Positions 30,935 through 39,412 of a stretch of DNA of 64,000 nt are shown here, in pieces. The stretch is taken from positions 1 through 64,000 of the forward strand of contig DVNW01000008.1 in NCBI GenBank assembly GCA_018714105.1, in the 5' to 3' direction. Under the pieces are notes generated by a model. That model ran no database searches. It saw only the letters and a list, made by a program, of their open reading frames with translations, and was not told the origin of the DNA. The stretch comes from Candidatus Faecicola pullistercoris. GTDB taxonomy: Bacteria > Bacillota > Clostridia > Christensenellales > CAG-917. Made by a program: the position numbers and the translations under genes. Every line of letters begins with the position of its first letter. Position 1 is the first letter of the stretch.

Positions 30935-31025
30935 GCGATTGCCGCTAAATTTGGCGCATATTACCGTTATAGTATTATAAATTTCGCCTTAATTTTAAAC
31001 GGTTTTATAAACTGATTCAGGCAGG

Positions 31026-31055
31026 TTGACAAGATTTTCGTACTCATAGTAAAAT
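31026..31055 (+). promoter_or_regulatory. SigA-type promoter of aldo/keto reductase
   Basis: TTGACA-N18-TAAAAT. Confidence 0.55.
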
Positions 31056-31081
31056 AAAAAAATAAAATTTACGGTGAAGTT

Positions 31082-31933
31082 ATGGATATTAAAAATTTTT
31101 ATAAAACTTTATCCAACGGTGTTAAAATGCCGGCTTTGGGTTACGGTACTTACAAGAGCCCGGAAGGTAAACTCTGCGTCGAAGGCGTCGCTGCGGCTTT
31201 GCAGACGGGGTATAGACATATAGATACCGCTTCGTTTTACATGAACGAAAAAAGCGTGGGCGAGGGAATAAGGCTGAGCGGTGTAAAACGCAACGAAATA
31301 TTTCTCGTTACAAAGGTGTGGAACGACGATCAGGGCTACGATAACGCCCTAAGAAGTTTTGAAGAAAGCGCGCGCAGGCTGGGCGTCGATTATATAGACA
31401 TGCTTCTGATTCACTGGCCCGTCGCGTTCAGATACAGAGACGAGTATCCCGAAAGGTTTTTGCAGACGTGGAAAGCCTTTGAAAAACTGTACGGACAAAA
31501 GGCGGTAAGGGCGATAGGGGTGTGCAACTGCCTGCCTCATCATCTCAGAACGCTTCTTAAAACCGCCGAGGTTAAACCTGCGGTAAATCAGATTGAACTG
31601 CATATCGGTTATACGCAGAAAGAGGCCGCCGATTATTCGGTTTCCGAGGGGATTGCCGTCGAGGCCTGGAGCCCCGTGGCAAAGGGTAAGGCTCTTGCGT
31701 TGCCCGAAGTCAGGGCTCTTGCCGATAAGTACGGGCGCACTCCCGCGCAGATAGCCATAAGATGGTGTATCGACAAGGGATACGTTCCTCTTCCTAAGTC
31801 CGTAACGCCGGAACGGATAAAGGAAAACGCCGACGTCTTCGGTTTTTCGCTGTCCGCCGACGACATCGCTATGCTCGACGCGGTAAGCGACATAGGAAGG
31901 TTGGGCAGTTATCCCGACGACTGTCCGTTCTGA
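31082..31933 (+). CDS. Aldo/keto reductase
   Basis: GVKMPALGYGTYKS, GYRHIDTASFYMNEKSVGEGI, LIHWPV, IRWCIDKGYVPLPKSVTPERI. Confidence 0.95.
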   Translation: MDIKNFYKTLSNGVKMPALGYGTYKSPEGKLCVEGVAAALQTGYRHIDTASFYMNEKSVGEGIRLSGVKRNEIFLVTKVWNDDQGYDNALRSFEESARRLGVDYIDMLLIHWPVAFRYRDEYPERFLQTWKAFEKLYGQKAVRAIGVCNCLPHHLRTLLKTAEVKPAVNQIELHIGYTQKEAADYSVSEGIAVEAWSPVAKGKALALPEVRALADKYGRTPAQIAIRWCIDKGYVPLPKSVTPERIKENADVFGFSLSADDIAMLDAVSDIGRLGSYPDDCPF

Positions 31934-31935
31934 TT

Positions 31936-32604
31936 ATGGCTTTTTCCGAAATCATATGGGACTATAACGGCACGGTTCTGGACGATCTTGACATCTCAAT
32001 CGTTTCGATGAATACTTTGCTTGAAAGGCGGAGCATGCCTTTGCTTGCAGGCAGAAAGGAATATCTTGCCAAATTCGGTTTTCCCGTGATCGATTATTAT
32101 AAAAAATGCGGGTTTGAATTCTCGGCGGAGTCTTTCGACGCGGTTGCCGAGGAGTTCATTTCGGTCTACTACCGCAATATGGAAAGCGCATTGCCGAAAG
32201 AGGGCATTGTCCCGCTGATGGAAAAGCTTTGCGGATTGGGCATAGAGCAATATATAGTTTCCGCCGCCGAGACGGGCTGGATAAAACGAAACGCGCAAAA
32301 ACTGGGCATTATAAAATACATAAAGGGCGTGGTTGGCGACGACGGCATCCTTGCGCACGGCAAAACGGAATATGCCAAGCGTTGGCTTGACGGAAGAAAG
32401 GTCGATCCCGAAAAGTGTCTTTATATCGGCGATACCCTGCATGACGCGCAGACCGCCGCCGCGCTGGGTACGGGGTGCGTACTCGTTTCTTACGGCCATT
32501 GCCTCAAAAGCAAACTGCTGGCAACGGGATATCCCGTAGTGGACAGCACGGAGTCGCTTACGGAATTCGTACTTGACAATATCGTAAAAAATAGTAGACG
32601 TTAA
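31936..32604 (+). CDS. HAD family hydrolase
   Basis: IIWDYNGTVLDDL motif I, IVSAAE motif II, YIGDTLHDAQTAAALG motif IV. Confidence 0.88.
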   Translation: MAFSEIIWDYNGTVLDDLDISIVSMNTLLERRSMPLLAGRKEYLAKFGFPVIDYYKKCGFEFSAESFDAVAEEFISVYYRNMESALPKEGIVPLMEKLCGLGIEQYIVSAAETGWIKRNAQKLGIIKYIKGVVGDDGILAHGKTEYAKRWLDGRKVDPEKCLYIGDTLHDAQTAAALGTGCVLVSYGHCLKSKLLATGYPVVDSTESLTEFVLDNIVKNSRR

Positions 32605-32676
32605 ATACGGATTTGTCTTTAAAAAGCCCGTATAATATGGCGTTTTTAATTTTTATATTGTTAAAAAATTGTTGTA

Positions 32677-32705
32677 TTGACAACTTTTGATTTATATAGT
32701 ATAAT
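32677..32705 (+). promoter_or_regulatory. Consensus SigA promoter of citrate synthase
   Basis: TTGACA-N17-TATAAT, exact consensus. Confidence 0.8.
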
Positions 32706-32768
32706 GTAAAATATTTGTTTTTATGGGATTTTCCGCATAGGTATGCGGCTCTTTGCAAGGAGGTATAT

Positions 32769-34139
32769 ATGAGCGAGTTTGAATTCTTCTCCTCTGAAGT
32801 TTCCGACAAAATAGTCGAGCTCGGCAAAAAAGCCAGACAGAGTACTATTATCGACAGCTCCTGGTACACGAAATACGACGTAAAACGCGGTCTCAGGGAT
32901 CTGGACGGAAAAGGCGTATTGGCCGGGCTTACCGAAATATCCGAAATACAGGCTTTCAGTAAGGACGAACAGGGCAATAAAGTGCCTATGGACGGCGAAC
33001 TTTATTACCGCGGTATAGGTATTCAGGACCTTATAGGAGGGTTTATAAAAGAGGACCGTTTCGGGTTTGAAGAGGTTACCTATCTTTTGCTTTTCGGAGA
33101 ACTGCCTAATAAAAGTCAGCTTAAATCTTTCAAGCGCATCCTGTCGGGCTTCCGCACGCTTCCCACGAGTTTTGTGCGCGACATAATAATGAAAGCACCT
33201 TCCGCAGACCTTATGAACGTACTCGCGCGATCGGTGCTTATACTTTACAGTTACGACGACCATGCCGACGATACCGGAATAGCCAACGTATTGAGGCAGT
33301 GCTTACAGCTTATCGCGCAATTTCCGCTTATATCGGTGTACGGACATCAGGTGGCCAGGCATTATCATCACGGCGACAGTCTTATAATTCATCAACCCGA
33401 CAAAAAGCTGTCTATTGCGGAAAATATACTTCACCTTCTCAGGGAGGACAGCAAGTTTACCAAACTCGAAGCACGGGTTCTTGACATGTGCCTAATTCTT
33501 CATGCCGAGCACGGCGGCGGCAACAACAGCAGCTTTACCATGCACGTAGTAAGTTCCACGGGCACGGATACCTATTCCGCGGTTGCGGCGTCGCTGGGCG
33601 CTTTAAAAGGTCCGCGGCACGGCGGCGCCAACATAAAGGCGATACGCATGATGGACGACCTTAAAGCCAACGTGAAAAACTATTCCGACAAATACGTCGA
33701 GCATTACATAGCAAAACTACTTGACAAAAAGGCGTTTGACAAGGCAGGCTTGGTTTACGGAATGGGGCATGCGGTATATTCGCTGTCCGATCCCAGGGCG
33801 GTTATTCTTAAAAAATACGCCCGATTGCTTGCCGAAGAAAAGGGTATGCAGGAAGAGTTCGATCTTTACGACAGAGTGGAAAGAATCGCTTCCGAACTTA
33901 TTTCCGAGCGTCGTAAGATTTATAAAGGCGTTTCGGCAAACGTGGACTTTTATTCGGGATTCGTTTACAGAATGCTCGGTCTGCCCGAGGAGTTGTTTGC
34001 GCCCATATTCGCCGTTTCGCGCATTACCGGCTGGAGCGCGCACCGCATAGAGGAGCTCAGCAACAACGGTAAAATCATCCGTCCCGGATACGAAAGCGTC
34101 TGCGCTCGCAAGTCCTACGTTCCAATAGACGAAAGATAA
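32769..34139 (+). CDS. Citrate synthase family protein
   Basis: DGELYYRGIGIQDLI, LHAEHGGGNNSSFTMHVVSSTGTDTYSAVAASLGALKGPRHGGAN; start moved to 32769. Confidence 0.93.
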   Translation: MSEFEFFSSEVSDKIVELGKKARQSTIIDSSWYTKYDVKRGLRDLDGKGVLAGLTEISEIQAFSKDEQGNKVPMDGELYYRGIGIQDLIGGFIKEDRFGFEEVTYLLLFGELPNKSQLKSFKRILSGFRTLPTSFVRDIIMKAPSADLMNVLARSVLILYSYDDHADDTGIANVLRQCLQLIAQFPLISVYGHQVARHYHHGDSLIIHQPDKKLSIAENILHLLREDSKFTKLEARVLDMCLILHAEHGGGNNSSFTMHVVSSTGTDTYSAVAASLGALKGPRHGGANIKAIRMMDDLKANVKNYSDKYVEHYIAKLLDKKAFDKAGLVYGMGHAVYSLSDPRAVILKKYARLLAEEKGMQEEFDLYDRVERIASELISERRKIYKGVSANVDFYSGFVYRMLGLPEELFAPIFAVSRITGWSAHRIEELSNNGKIIRPGYESVCARKSYVPIDER

Positions 34140-34168
34140 ACACGGATACGACTTAATTAATTTTCATA

Positions 34169-34196
34169 AACCTTGCCGTAAGGCAGGGTTTTGTTT
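34169..34196 (+). terminator. Terminator after citrate synthase
   Basis: AACCTTGCC-GTAA-GGCAGGGTT-TTGTTTTTT. Confidence 0.8.
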
Positions 34197-34342
34197 TTTC
34201 CCGACATAATTATACGGGCTCCGGCATAAGTTAATTCAGGGTGCGGAATATTCCCGACCGACCGATTTCGGCGCGAATATTTCTTTTTCGTCGTAAAGCG
34301 ACGTTTTGCGACAGTCAAAATCAATTAATATAGAGGTGCCGA

Positions 34343-35122
34343 ATGTTTTGGGTTTTTAAATTTAAAAACGTCGTAAAAGTACTCGTGGCGATAATAGCCG
34401 TAATTACCGTAACGGTAACGGCGGCGGTAGGACAGAGCGTAACGGCGGCTAATTACGGCGTGCGCAAACTTCCCGTCTACGGCGTGGACAGGGGAGATAA
34501 AACGGTAGCGCTTACCTTTGACGCCGCCTGGGGCGCGGATAAAACGGATAAAATACTGGAAATTCTGGACGAGTACGGGGCAAAGGCCACCTTCTTTCTG
34601 GTAGGATTCTGGCTTGACGACTATCCCGACGAGGTTAAAAAGATCGACGCCGCCGGTCACGAAATCGGCAATCACAGTAAAAACCACCTTAACATGAGCG
34701 GCCTTGACAAGTCCGAACAGGTCAAAGAGATAACGTCGGTCAACGAACAGATTAAAAATCTCACGGGAAAGACTCCGCGATTTTTCCGTCCGCCTTTCGG
34801 CGACTATAACAACAGCCTTATCGAAAGCGTGGAGCAGCAGTCGATGATAGCCGTTCAGTGGTCGGTGGACAGCCTGGACTGGAAAGGCCTTTCCGCCGCT
34901 CAGATAGCCGACAGGGTGCTTGCCAAGGTAACGGACGGCTCAATAATACTTTGTCACAACAACAGCGACCATATAGTCGAGGCCCTGCCGCTTATACTTA
35001 TAGGTCTTGAAAACAAGGGATATAAACCGGTTACGATGTCCGAACTCGTATATACGGAAAATTACAGTATCGACAATAACGGAATACAGCATTTAAACAA
35101 TCAAGGCAAACAGGAGGAATAG
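34343..35122 (+). CDS. Polysaccharide deacetylase family protein (NodB; PdaB-like)
   Basis: VALTFDAAWGADKTDKILEIL, GHEIGNHSKNHLNM, RFFRPPFGDYN. Confidence 0.9.
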   Translation: MFWVFKFKNVVKVLVAIIAVITVTVTAAVGQSVTAANYGVRKLPVYGVDRGDKTVALTFDAAWGADKTDKILEILDEYGAKATFFLVGFWLDDYPDEVKKIDAAGHEIGNHSKNHLNMSGLDKSEQVKEITSVNEQIKNLTGKTPRFFRPPFGDYNNSLIESVEQQSMIAVQWSVDSLDWKGLSAAQIADRVLAKVTDGSIILCHNNSDHIVEALPLILIGLENKGYKPVTMSELVYTENYSIDNNGIQHLNNQGKQEE

Positions 35123-35123
35123 C

Positions 35124-35768
35124 ATGAATTACCACGAGATGGAAAACAATCAGGTACGGCTTACGGGTACGATAACCGGAAAACCCAGATTCAGCCACGA
35201 AGTTTTGGGAGAGGGATTTTTCGAGCTCAGTTTAAGCGTTAAACGGCTTTCGGGCCAGGAGGATATAATACCGCTTACCGTATCCGAAAGACTTTTGGAA
35301 AATCACGAAACGCAGGAAGGGCAGACGCTTTGTGTTGCGGGTCAGTTCAGAAGCTACAATAAGCAGGAAAACGAAAAAAGCAAACTGATGCTTACCGTTT
35401 TCGTAAGAGAAATATTAAGCGGAAACGAAGAAGAAAATCCCAACGTCATAAAACTTACGGGATACGTCTGCAAACAACCCGTTTACAGGACTACGCCGTT
35501 CAAACGCGAGATATGCGATATACTTCTTGCGGTGAACAGGGCGTATAACAAATCCGATTATATACCGTGTATAGCATGGGGCAGAAACGCCCGTTATGCG
35601 GCAAATTTCCGCGTAGGCGAAAAAATCACGGTTACGGGACGTATACAAAGCCGCAATTATCAGAAAGCCGTGGGCGACGAAACGGTAACCAAAACGGCTT
35701 TCGAAGTTTCGGTAAGCAAGATAGATAAGGCCGATTCAGTCGAGGAATACACTCAAAGTATTATATAA
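35124..35768 (+). CDS. SSB-like protein with two tandem OB-fold-like segments
   Basis: NQVRLTGTITGKPRFSHEVLGEGFFELSLSV and NVIKLTGYVCKQPVYRTTPFKREICDILLAVNRAYNKSDYIPCIAWGRNA. Confidence 0.7.
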   Translation: MNYHEMENNQVRLTGTITGKPRFSHEVLGEGFFELSLSVKRLSGQEDIIPLTVSERLLENHETQEGQTLCVAGQFRSYNKQENEKSKLMLTVFVREILSGNEEENPNVIKLTGYVCKQPVYRTTPFKREICDILLAVNRAYNKSDYIPCIAWGRNARYAANFRVGEKITVTGRIQSRNYQKAVGDETVTKTAFEVSVSKIDKADSVEEYTQSII

Positions 35769-35874
35769 AAAGCACATTGTTCATAATAATTTATCATTTG
35801 CTTAAATTTAAGGCCGCTCCTTTACGGTGCGGTTTTAAGTTTTATTTTTCAGGCCGCTTGTTTGCAAAAAAGTA

Positions 35875-35903
35875 TTGCTATATAAATTCAAGTATGTTAT
35901 AAT
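35875..35903 (+). promoter_or_regulatory. SigA-type promoter of yggS-sepF-lspA-rluD
   Basis: TTGCTA-N17-TATAAT. Confidence 0.55.
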
Positions 35904-35934
35904 TTTTATGATAAATTTTACGGTTAGGCGCTTT

Positions 35935-36621
35935 ATGTGGTCAGACAGTATAGTTAAAAACCTTTCCGAAGTAAAAGCCCGTATCGGGGAAGCCGCGGCG
36001 GCAAGCGGCAGGGACGAGTCCCTTATTACCGTCGTAGCCGCAAGCAAAACACGCAGTCAGCAGACTTTGCGCGAGTTTGAAAAGCTCTGTCCGGGCAGTA
36101 TATTCGGCGAAAACAGGGTGCAGGAATTCAACCTTAAATATACGCCCGATCTGCAGTGGCATTTCATAGGCCGTTTGCAGACGAACAAGGTCAAATATCT
36201 CATAGGCAAAGTCGGACTTATTCATTCCGTCGACAACGTCAGACTGCTTGAAGAAATCGACAGGCTTTCCCTGAAAAGAAAGCTGCTTACCGACGTGCTT
36301 GTCGAGGTCAATACGGGCGGGGAGCTTTCCAAAGGCGGGCTGGCGCCGTCCGAAGTCGAAAAGTTCATTCTGGACGCGCAGCGTTATAAAGGGGTGGCGA
36401 TAAAGGGAATAATGTCCGTTATGCCTCACGTTACGGGACAGGCCCTTTGCGATTGTTATGCCCGTCTTAAAGAATTGTACGATTCGCTCTTTGCGGTTAA
36501 ATCGGACAATTACCGGAATCTGATACTGTCGGCGGGTATGAGCGAAGATTATGAAGTGGCCGTCAGGTACGGCAGTAATATGCTGAGATTGGGCAGAGCC
36601 CTTTTCGGCGAAAGATTATAG
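35935..36621 (+). CDS. YggS/YlmE family PLP-binding protein
   Basis: LITVVAASKTRSQQ, FGENRVQEFNLKY, WHFIGRLQTNKVKYL, MSVMPH, LSAGMSEDYEVAVRYGSNMLRLG; start moved downstream of predicted promoter. Confidence 0.93.
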   Translation: MWSDSIVKNLSEVKARIGEAAAASGRDESLITVVAASKTRSQQTLREFEKLCPGSIFGENRVQEFNLKYTPDLQWHFIGRLQTNKVKYLIGKVGLIHSVDNVRLLEEIDRLSLKRKLLTDVLVEVNTGGELSKGGLAPSEVEKFILDAQRYKGVAIKGIMSVMPHVTGQALCDCYARLKELYDSLFAVKSDNYRNLILSAGMSEDYEVAVRYGSNMLRLGRALFGERL

Positions 36622-36630
36622 GAGGAGTTT

Positions 36631-37302
36631 ATGGCTTTTTGGAACAATAACGACGACAGACGCAGGCGCGAAGCGGCCGAAAACGGCAGACAGTCCGATT
36701 ACGATTTTACCGCCGACGACAGTTTTGCCGACAGAAGTTTCATGCGCGGAGGGTTTAACCCCGCGCCCGATTACAATTCGCGCAGCCGTTCCAGAAGACT
36801 TACCGACCTTCCGCCCGTTTACGGCGGCAATATGGAGGAACTTCCCCCTATAAGGCAGGACTCTTCTTACGGCAGGTTCGACGAGGCCGCCAGGCCTCAA
36901 CGGCAGGTAAATCCTCCCGTTCAGCCTGTTTCTTCCTCGTACGGTTACAGGCCTTCGTCTGCGCAGTACAGGCCCGAACCCGCGCCGCAGGACCCTCCGC
37001 ATACTTCGGTTTCCATAGCGGGAGGCGAAAGCAGCAAAGTCGTAATATTTGCCCCCAAAACCTATAACGACGTTCAGACTCTTATCGATTATCTCAAACG
37101 CAGCGAGCCCGTTATTATAGATTTTGCCAAAATCAGCGGCGATTCCGCGCAGAGAATACTCGATTTCATGAGCGGCGCAGTATATGCGCTCAGCGGCAGC
37201 ATGCAACGGATAAGTCAGACGATTTTCCTGCTGACGCCCGCAAATCTGCAGATAACCGTGCCCGTTGAACAGCTTAAAAAGAATCTGGAAAAGAAAAGAT
37301 GA
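36631..37302 (+). CDS. sepF: Cell division protein SepF
   Basis: C-terminal KVVIFAPKTYNDVQTLIDYLKRSEPVIIDF...RILDFMSGAVYALSGSMQRISQTIFLLTP; follows yggS. Confidence 0.93.
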   Translation: MAFWNNNDDRRRREAAENGRQSDYDFTADDSFADRSFMRGGFNPAPDYNSRSRSRRLTDLPPVYGGNMEELPPIRQDSSYGRFDEAARPQRQVNPPVQPVSSSYGYRPSSAQYRPEPAPQDPPHTSVSIAGGESSKVVIFAPKTYNDVQTLIDYLKRSEPVIIDFAKISGDSAQRILDFMSGAVYALSGSMQRISQTIFLLTPANLQITVPVEQLKKNLEKKR

Positions 37303-37808
37303 TAATATTGTTTGAAATACTTTTGCTTGTCGGCATAGTGCTTCTCGACCTTTCGTCAAAAGCGCTTATGGTTAATCTGCTAGAAGTGGAAAACCATTAC
37401 GGCGACAGGGTCATAACCGTAATAAAAGGCGTACTGTCGTTCGATTACGGCGAGAACACGGGCGCAGGTTTCGGTATATTTCAGGGCAACGCTAAACTGC
37501 TTGCCTGGGTAACGCTTATATTTATGCTCGCGATAGCGGGATACCTGTTCTTTTACCGCAAGGACCATACCTTATTAAGGCTCGCGCTGTTTTTCGTGCT
37601 CGGCGGGGGATTGGGAAATCTTGTGGACAGGTTCTCGCTCGGATACGTCAGGGATTTTATAAGGTTCGATTTTATAGATTTCCCCGTATTCAACCTTGCC
37701 GATACTTTTATCACTTTCGGCGGCGTTATGCTGGTGGCGTACGCGGTACTCGTTCTGCCCGGAGAAATAAAGGCGGAAAAGCGGGCAAAAGAAAAATCGG
37801 ACGGATAA
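37299..37808 (+). CDS. lspA: Lipoprotein signal peptidase (signal peptidase II)
   Basis: ENTGAGFGIFQ, GGGLGNLVDRFSLGYVRDFI, FPVFNLADTFITFG. Confidence 0.95.
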   Translation: MIILFEILLLVGIVLLDLSSKALMVNLLEVENHYGDRVITVIKGVLSFDYGENTGAGFGIFQGNAKLLAWVTLIFMLAIAGYLFFYRKDHTLLRLALFFVLGGGLGNLVDRFSLGYVRDFIRFDFIDFPVFNLADTFITFGGVMLVAYAVLVLPGEIKAEKRAKEKSDG

Positions 37809-37809
37809 T

Positions 37810-38718
37810 ATGCGCAGAGAAGTTCGGGCGACCGAGGGCCAAAGGCTGGACGTGTTCCTTTCGACGGAACTCGGGCTTACGCGCTCTCGTGTCAAAAACC
37901 TTATTGAGGACGGCCGCGTAACCGTAAACGGTAAAGAGGTAAAAGCGGGATATATGCTCAGAAACGGCGAGACCGTAGCGGCCGATATACCCGAAGACAA
38001 GCCTCTAGAAGCGGTGGCTCAGGATCTGCCGGTCAATATAGTGTATCAGGACGAGGACTTTGCCGTTATCGACAAGGAACAGGGTATGGTTGTACATCCT
38101 GCGGCAGGCAACCGCGACGGCACCCTGGTAAACGCGCTTTTAGCGCGCCTTGACAACTTAAGCTCCATAAACGGGGTTGTCAGGCCGGGTATAGTTCACC
38201 GTCTGGATAAAATGACGTCGGGTCTGCTGGTTGTGGCAAAGAACGATGCCGCTCACAAATCGCTTGCGGCTCAGATTGCCTCGAAGGAAGCGGAAAGACG
38301 ATATATCGCCCTTGTGGACGGTAACGTCAGAGAGGACGAAGGGAAAATAGAAGCCTCTATTGCCCGAAGCAGAAAAGACCGTAAAAAAATGGCGGTTGAC
38401 AGCGAGGGTAAAAAGGCGGTTACTCTGTACAGGGTGCTCGAAAGGCTTGGAAAATACACTCTGGTCGAGTTCAGCCTCAAAACGGGACGAACGCATCAGA
38501 TAAGGGTACATTGCAAACATATCGGACATCCCGTAGTGGGGGACGAAACGTACGGCGGCAGCAACGCTTTTAAGCTGAAAGGTCAGTTGCTTCACGCTTA
38601 TCGACTTTCGTTCGACCATCCGACGACGGGGGAGCGAAAGGTGTTTGATTCGCCTTTGCCGGCATACTTTACCGAGGTGTTAAAAAAACTTAATTCAGCA
38701 TATACTAACAACAAATGA
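37810..38718 (+). CDS. RluA/RluD family pseudouridine synthase
   Basis: S4 domain, GIVHRLDKMTSGLLVVAKND, LKTGRTHQIRVHCKHIGHPVVGDETYGG. Confidence 0.95.
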   Translation: MRREVRATEGQRLDVFLSTELGLTRSRVKNLIEDGRVTVNGKEVKAGYMLRNGETVAADIPEDKPLEAVAQDLPVNIVYQDEDFAVIDKEQGMVVHPAAGNRDGTLVNALLARLDNLSSINGVVRPGIVHRLDKMTSGLLVVAKNDAAHKSLAAQIASKEAERRYIALVDGNVREDEGKIEASIARSRKDRKKMAVDSEGKKAVTLYRVLERLGKYTLVEFSLKTGRTHQIRVHCKHIGHPVVGDETYGGSNAFKLKGQLLHAYRLSFDHPTTGERKVFDSPLPAYFTEVLKKLNSAYTNNK

Positions 38719-38731
38719 AGGAGCGCATCTT

Positions 38732-39343
38732 ATGAGCAAAAAAATTAAGAAAGCGGAAGAAGAGATAATCGAAGTACCCGCAACCGAGCAAGCGGCCGCC
38801 GACGAAGCGGCAGAAACCGAACAGGCCGAGGCTATAACCGAAGTCGCGGAGGAAAAGGAAGAAATCAAAGAGGAAATCAAAACCGAAGAGGTTGAAGAAA
38901 TCAAAGAAGCCGAAGCGGCAGAAACGGCCCCCGAAGAGATTTCCGAGCCCGTTGCGGACGAGGAAGCAAAGGCGGAAGAAAATCCCGAAGTTATCGAATA
39001 TAAGCCCGTTCAGCAGGACGTGCCCGTTAAAAAACGCAGCAAGCTCCTTGTAACGGCAAGTTATTTCGCTCTTATGCTGGGCGTGGTCATGCTTGTTCTC
39101 GATTTCGTAAAAATAGATTTCGTTACCTATATTTCCAACTTTATGACCTACGGTATACTTGCCATAGTCGCTTATCCTTTTATAAAGGGTAAAAAGAAGG
39201 GCTGGATGATAGCCTATATAGTGGCCGTAGTGCTTCTTGCCGCCTTCACGCTTATACCTTTTATAATGGATATAGTAAAAGCCACCTCGGACGGCGGCGA
39301 GGCTAAAAACATCGTAAGCCTTATAAACGGCGTAACGCTGTAA
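38732..39343 (+). CDS. Hypothetical membrane protein with Glu/Ala-rich N-terminus
   Basis: 203 aa; low-complexity acidic first ~90 aa then hydrophobic segments; good SD (GAAGGAG). Confidence 0.75.
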   Translation: MSKKIKKAEEEIIEVPATEQAAADEAAETEQAEAITEVAEEKEEIKEEIKTEEVEEIKEAEAAETAPEEISEPVADEEAKAEENPEVIEYKPVQQDVPVKKRSKLLVTASYFALMLGVVMLVLDFVKIDFVTYISNFMTYGILAIVAYPFIKGKKKGWMIAYIVAVVLLAAFTLIPFIMDIVKATSDGGEAKNIVSLINGVTL

Positions 39344-39360
39344 AAGCGATATAAAGTATA

Positions 39361-39387
39361 TAATCCGACGGAAATTCCGTCGGATTA
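39361..39387. terminator. Bidirectional terminator between convergent genes
   Basis: TAATCCGACGGAA-A-TTCCGTCGGATTA followed by TTTTAT. Confidence 0.8.
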
Positions 39388-39412
39388 TTTTATAAAAAGA
39401 CCTAATTTATAA

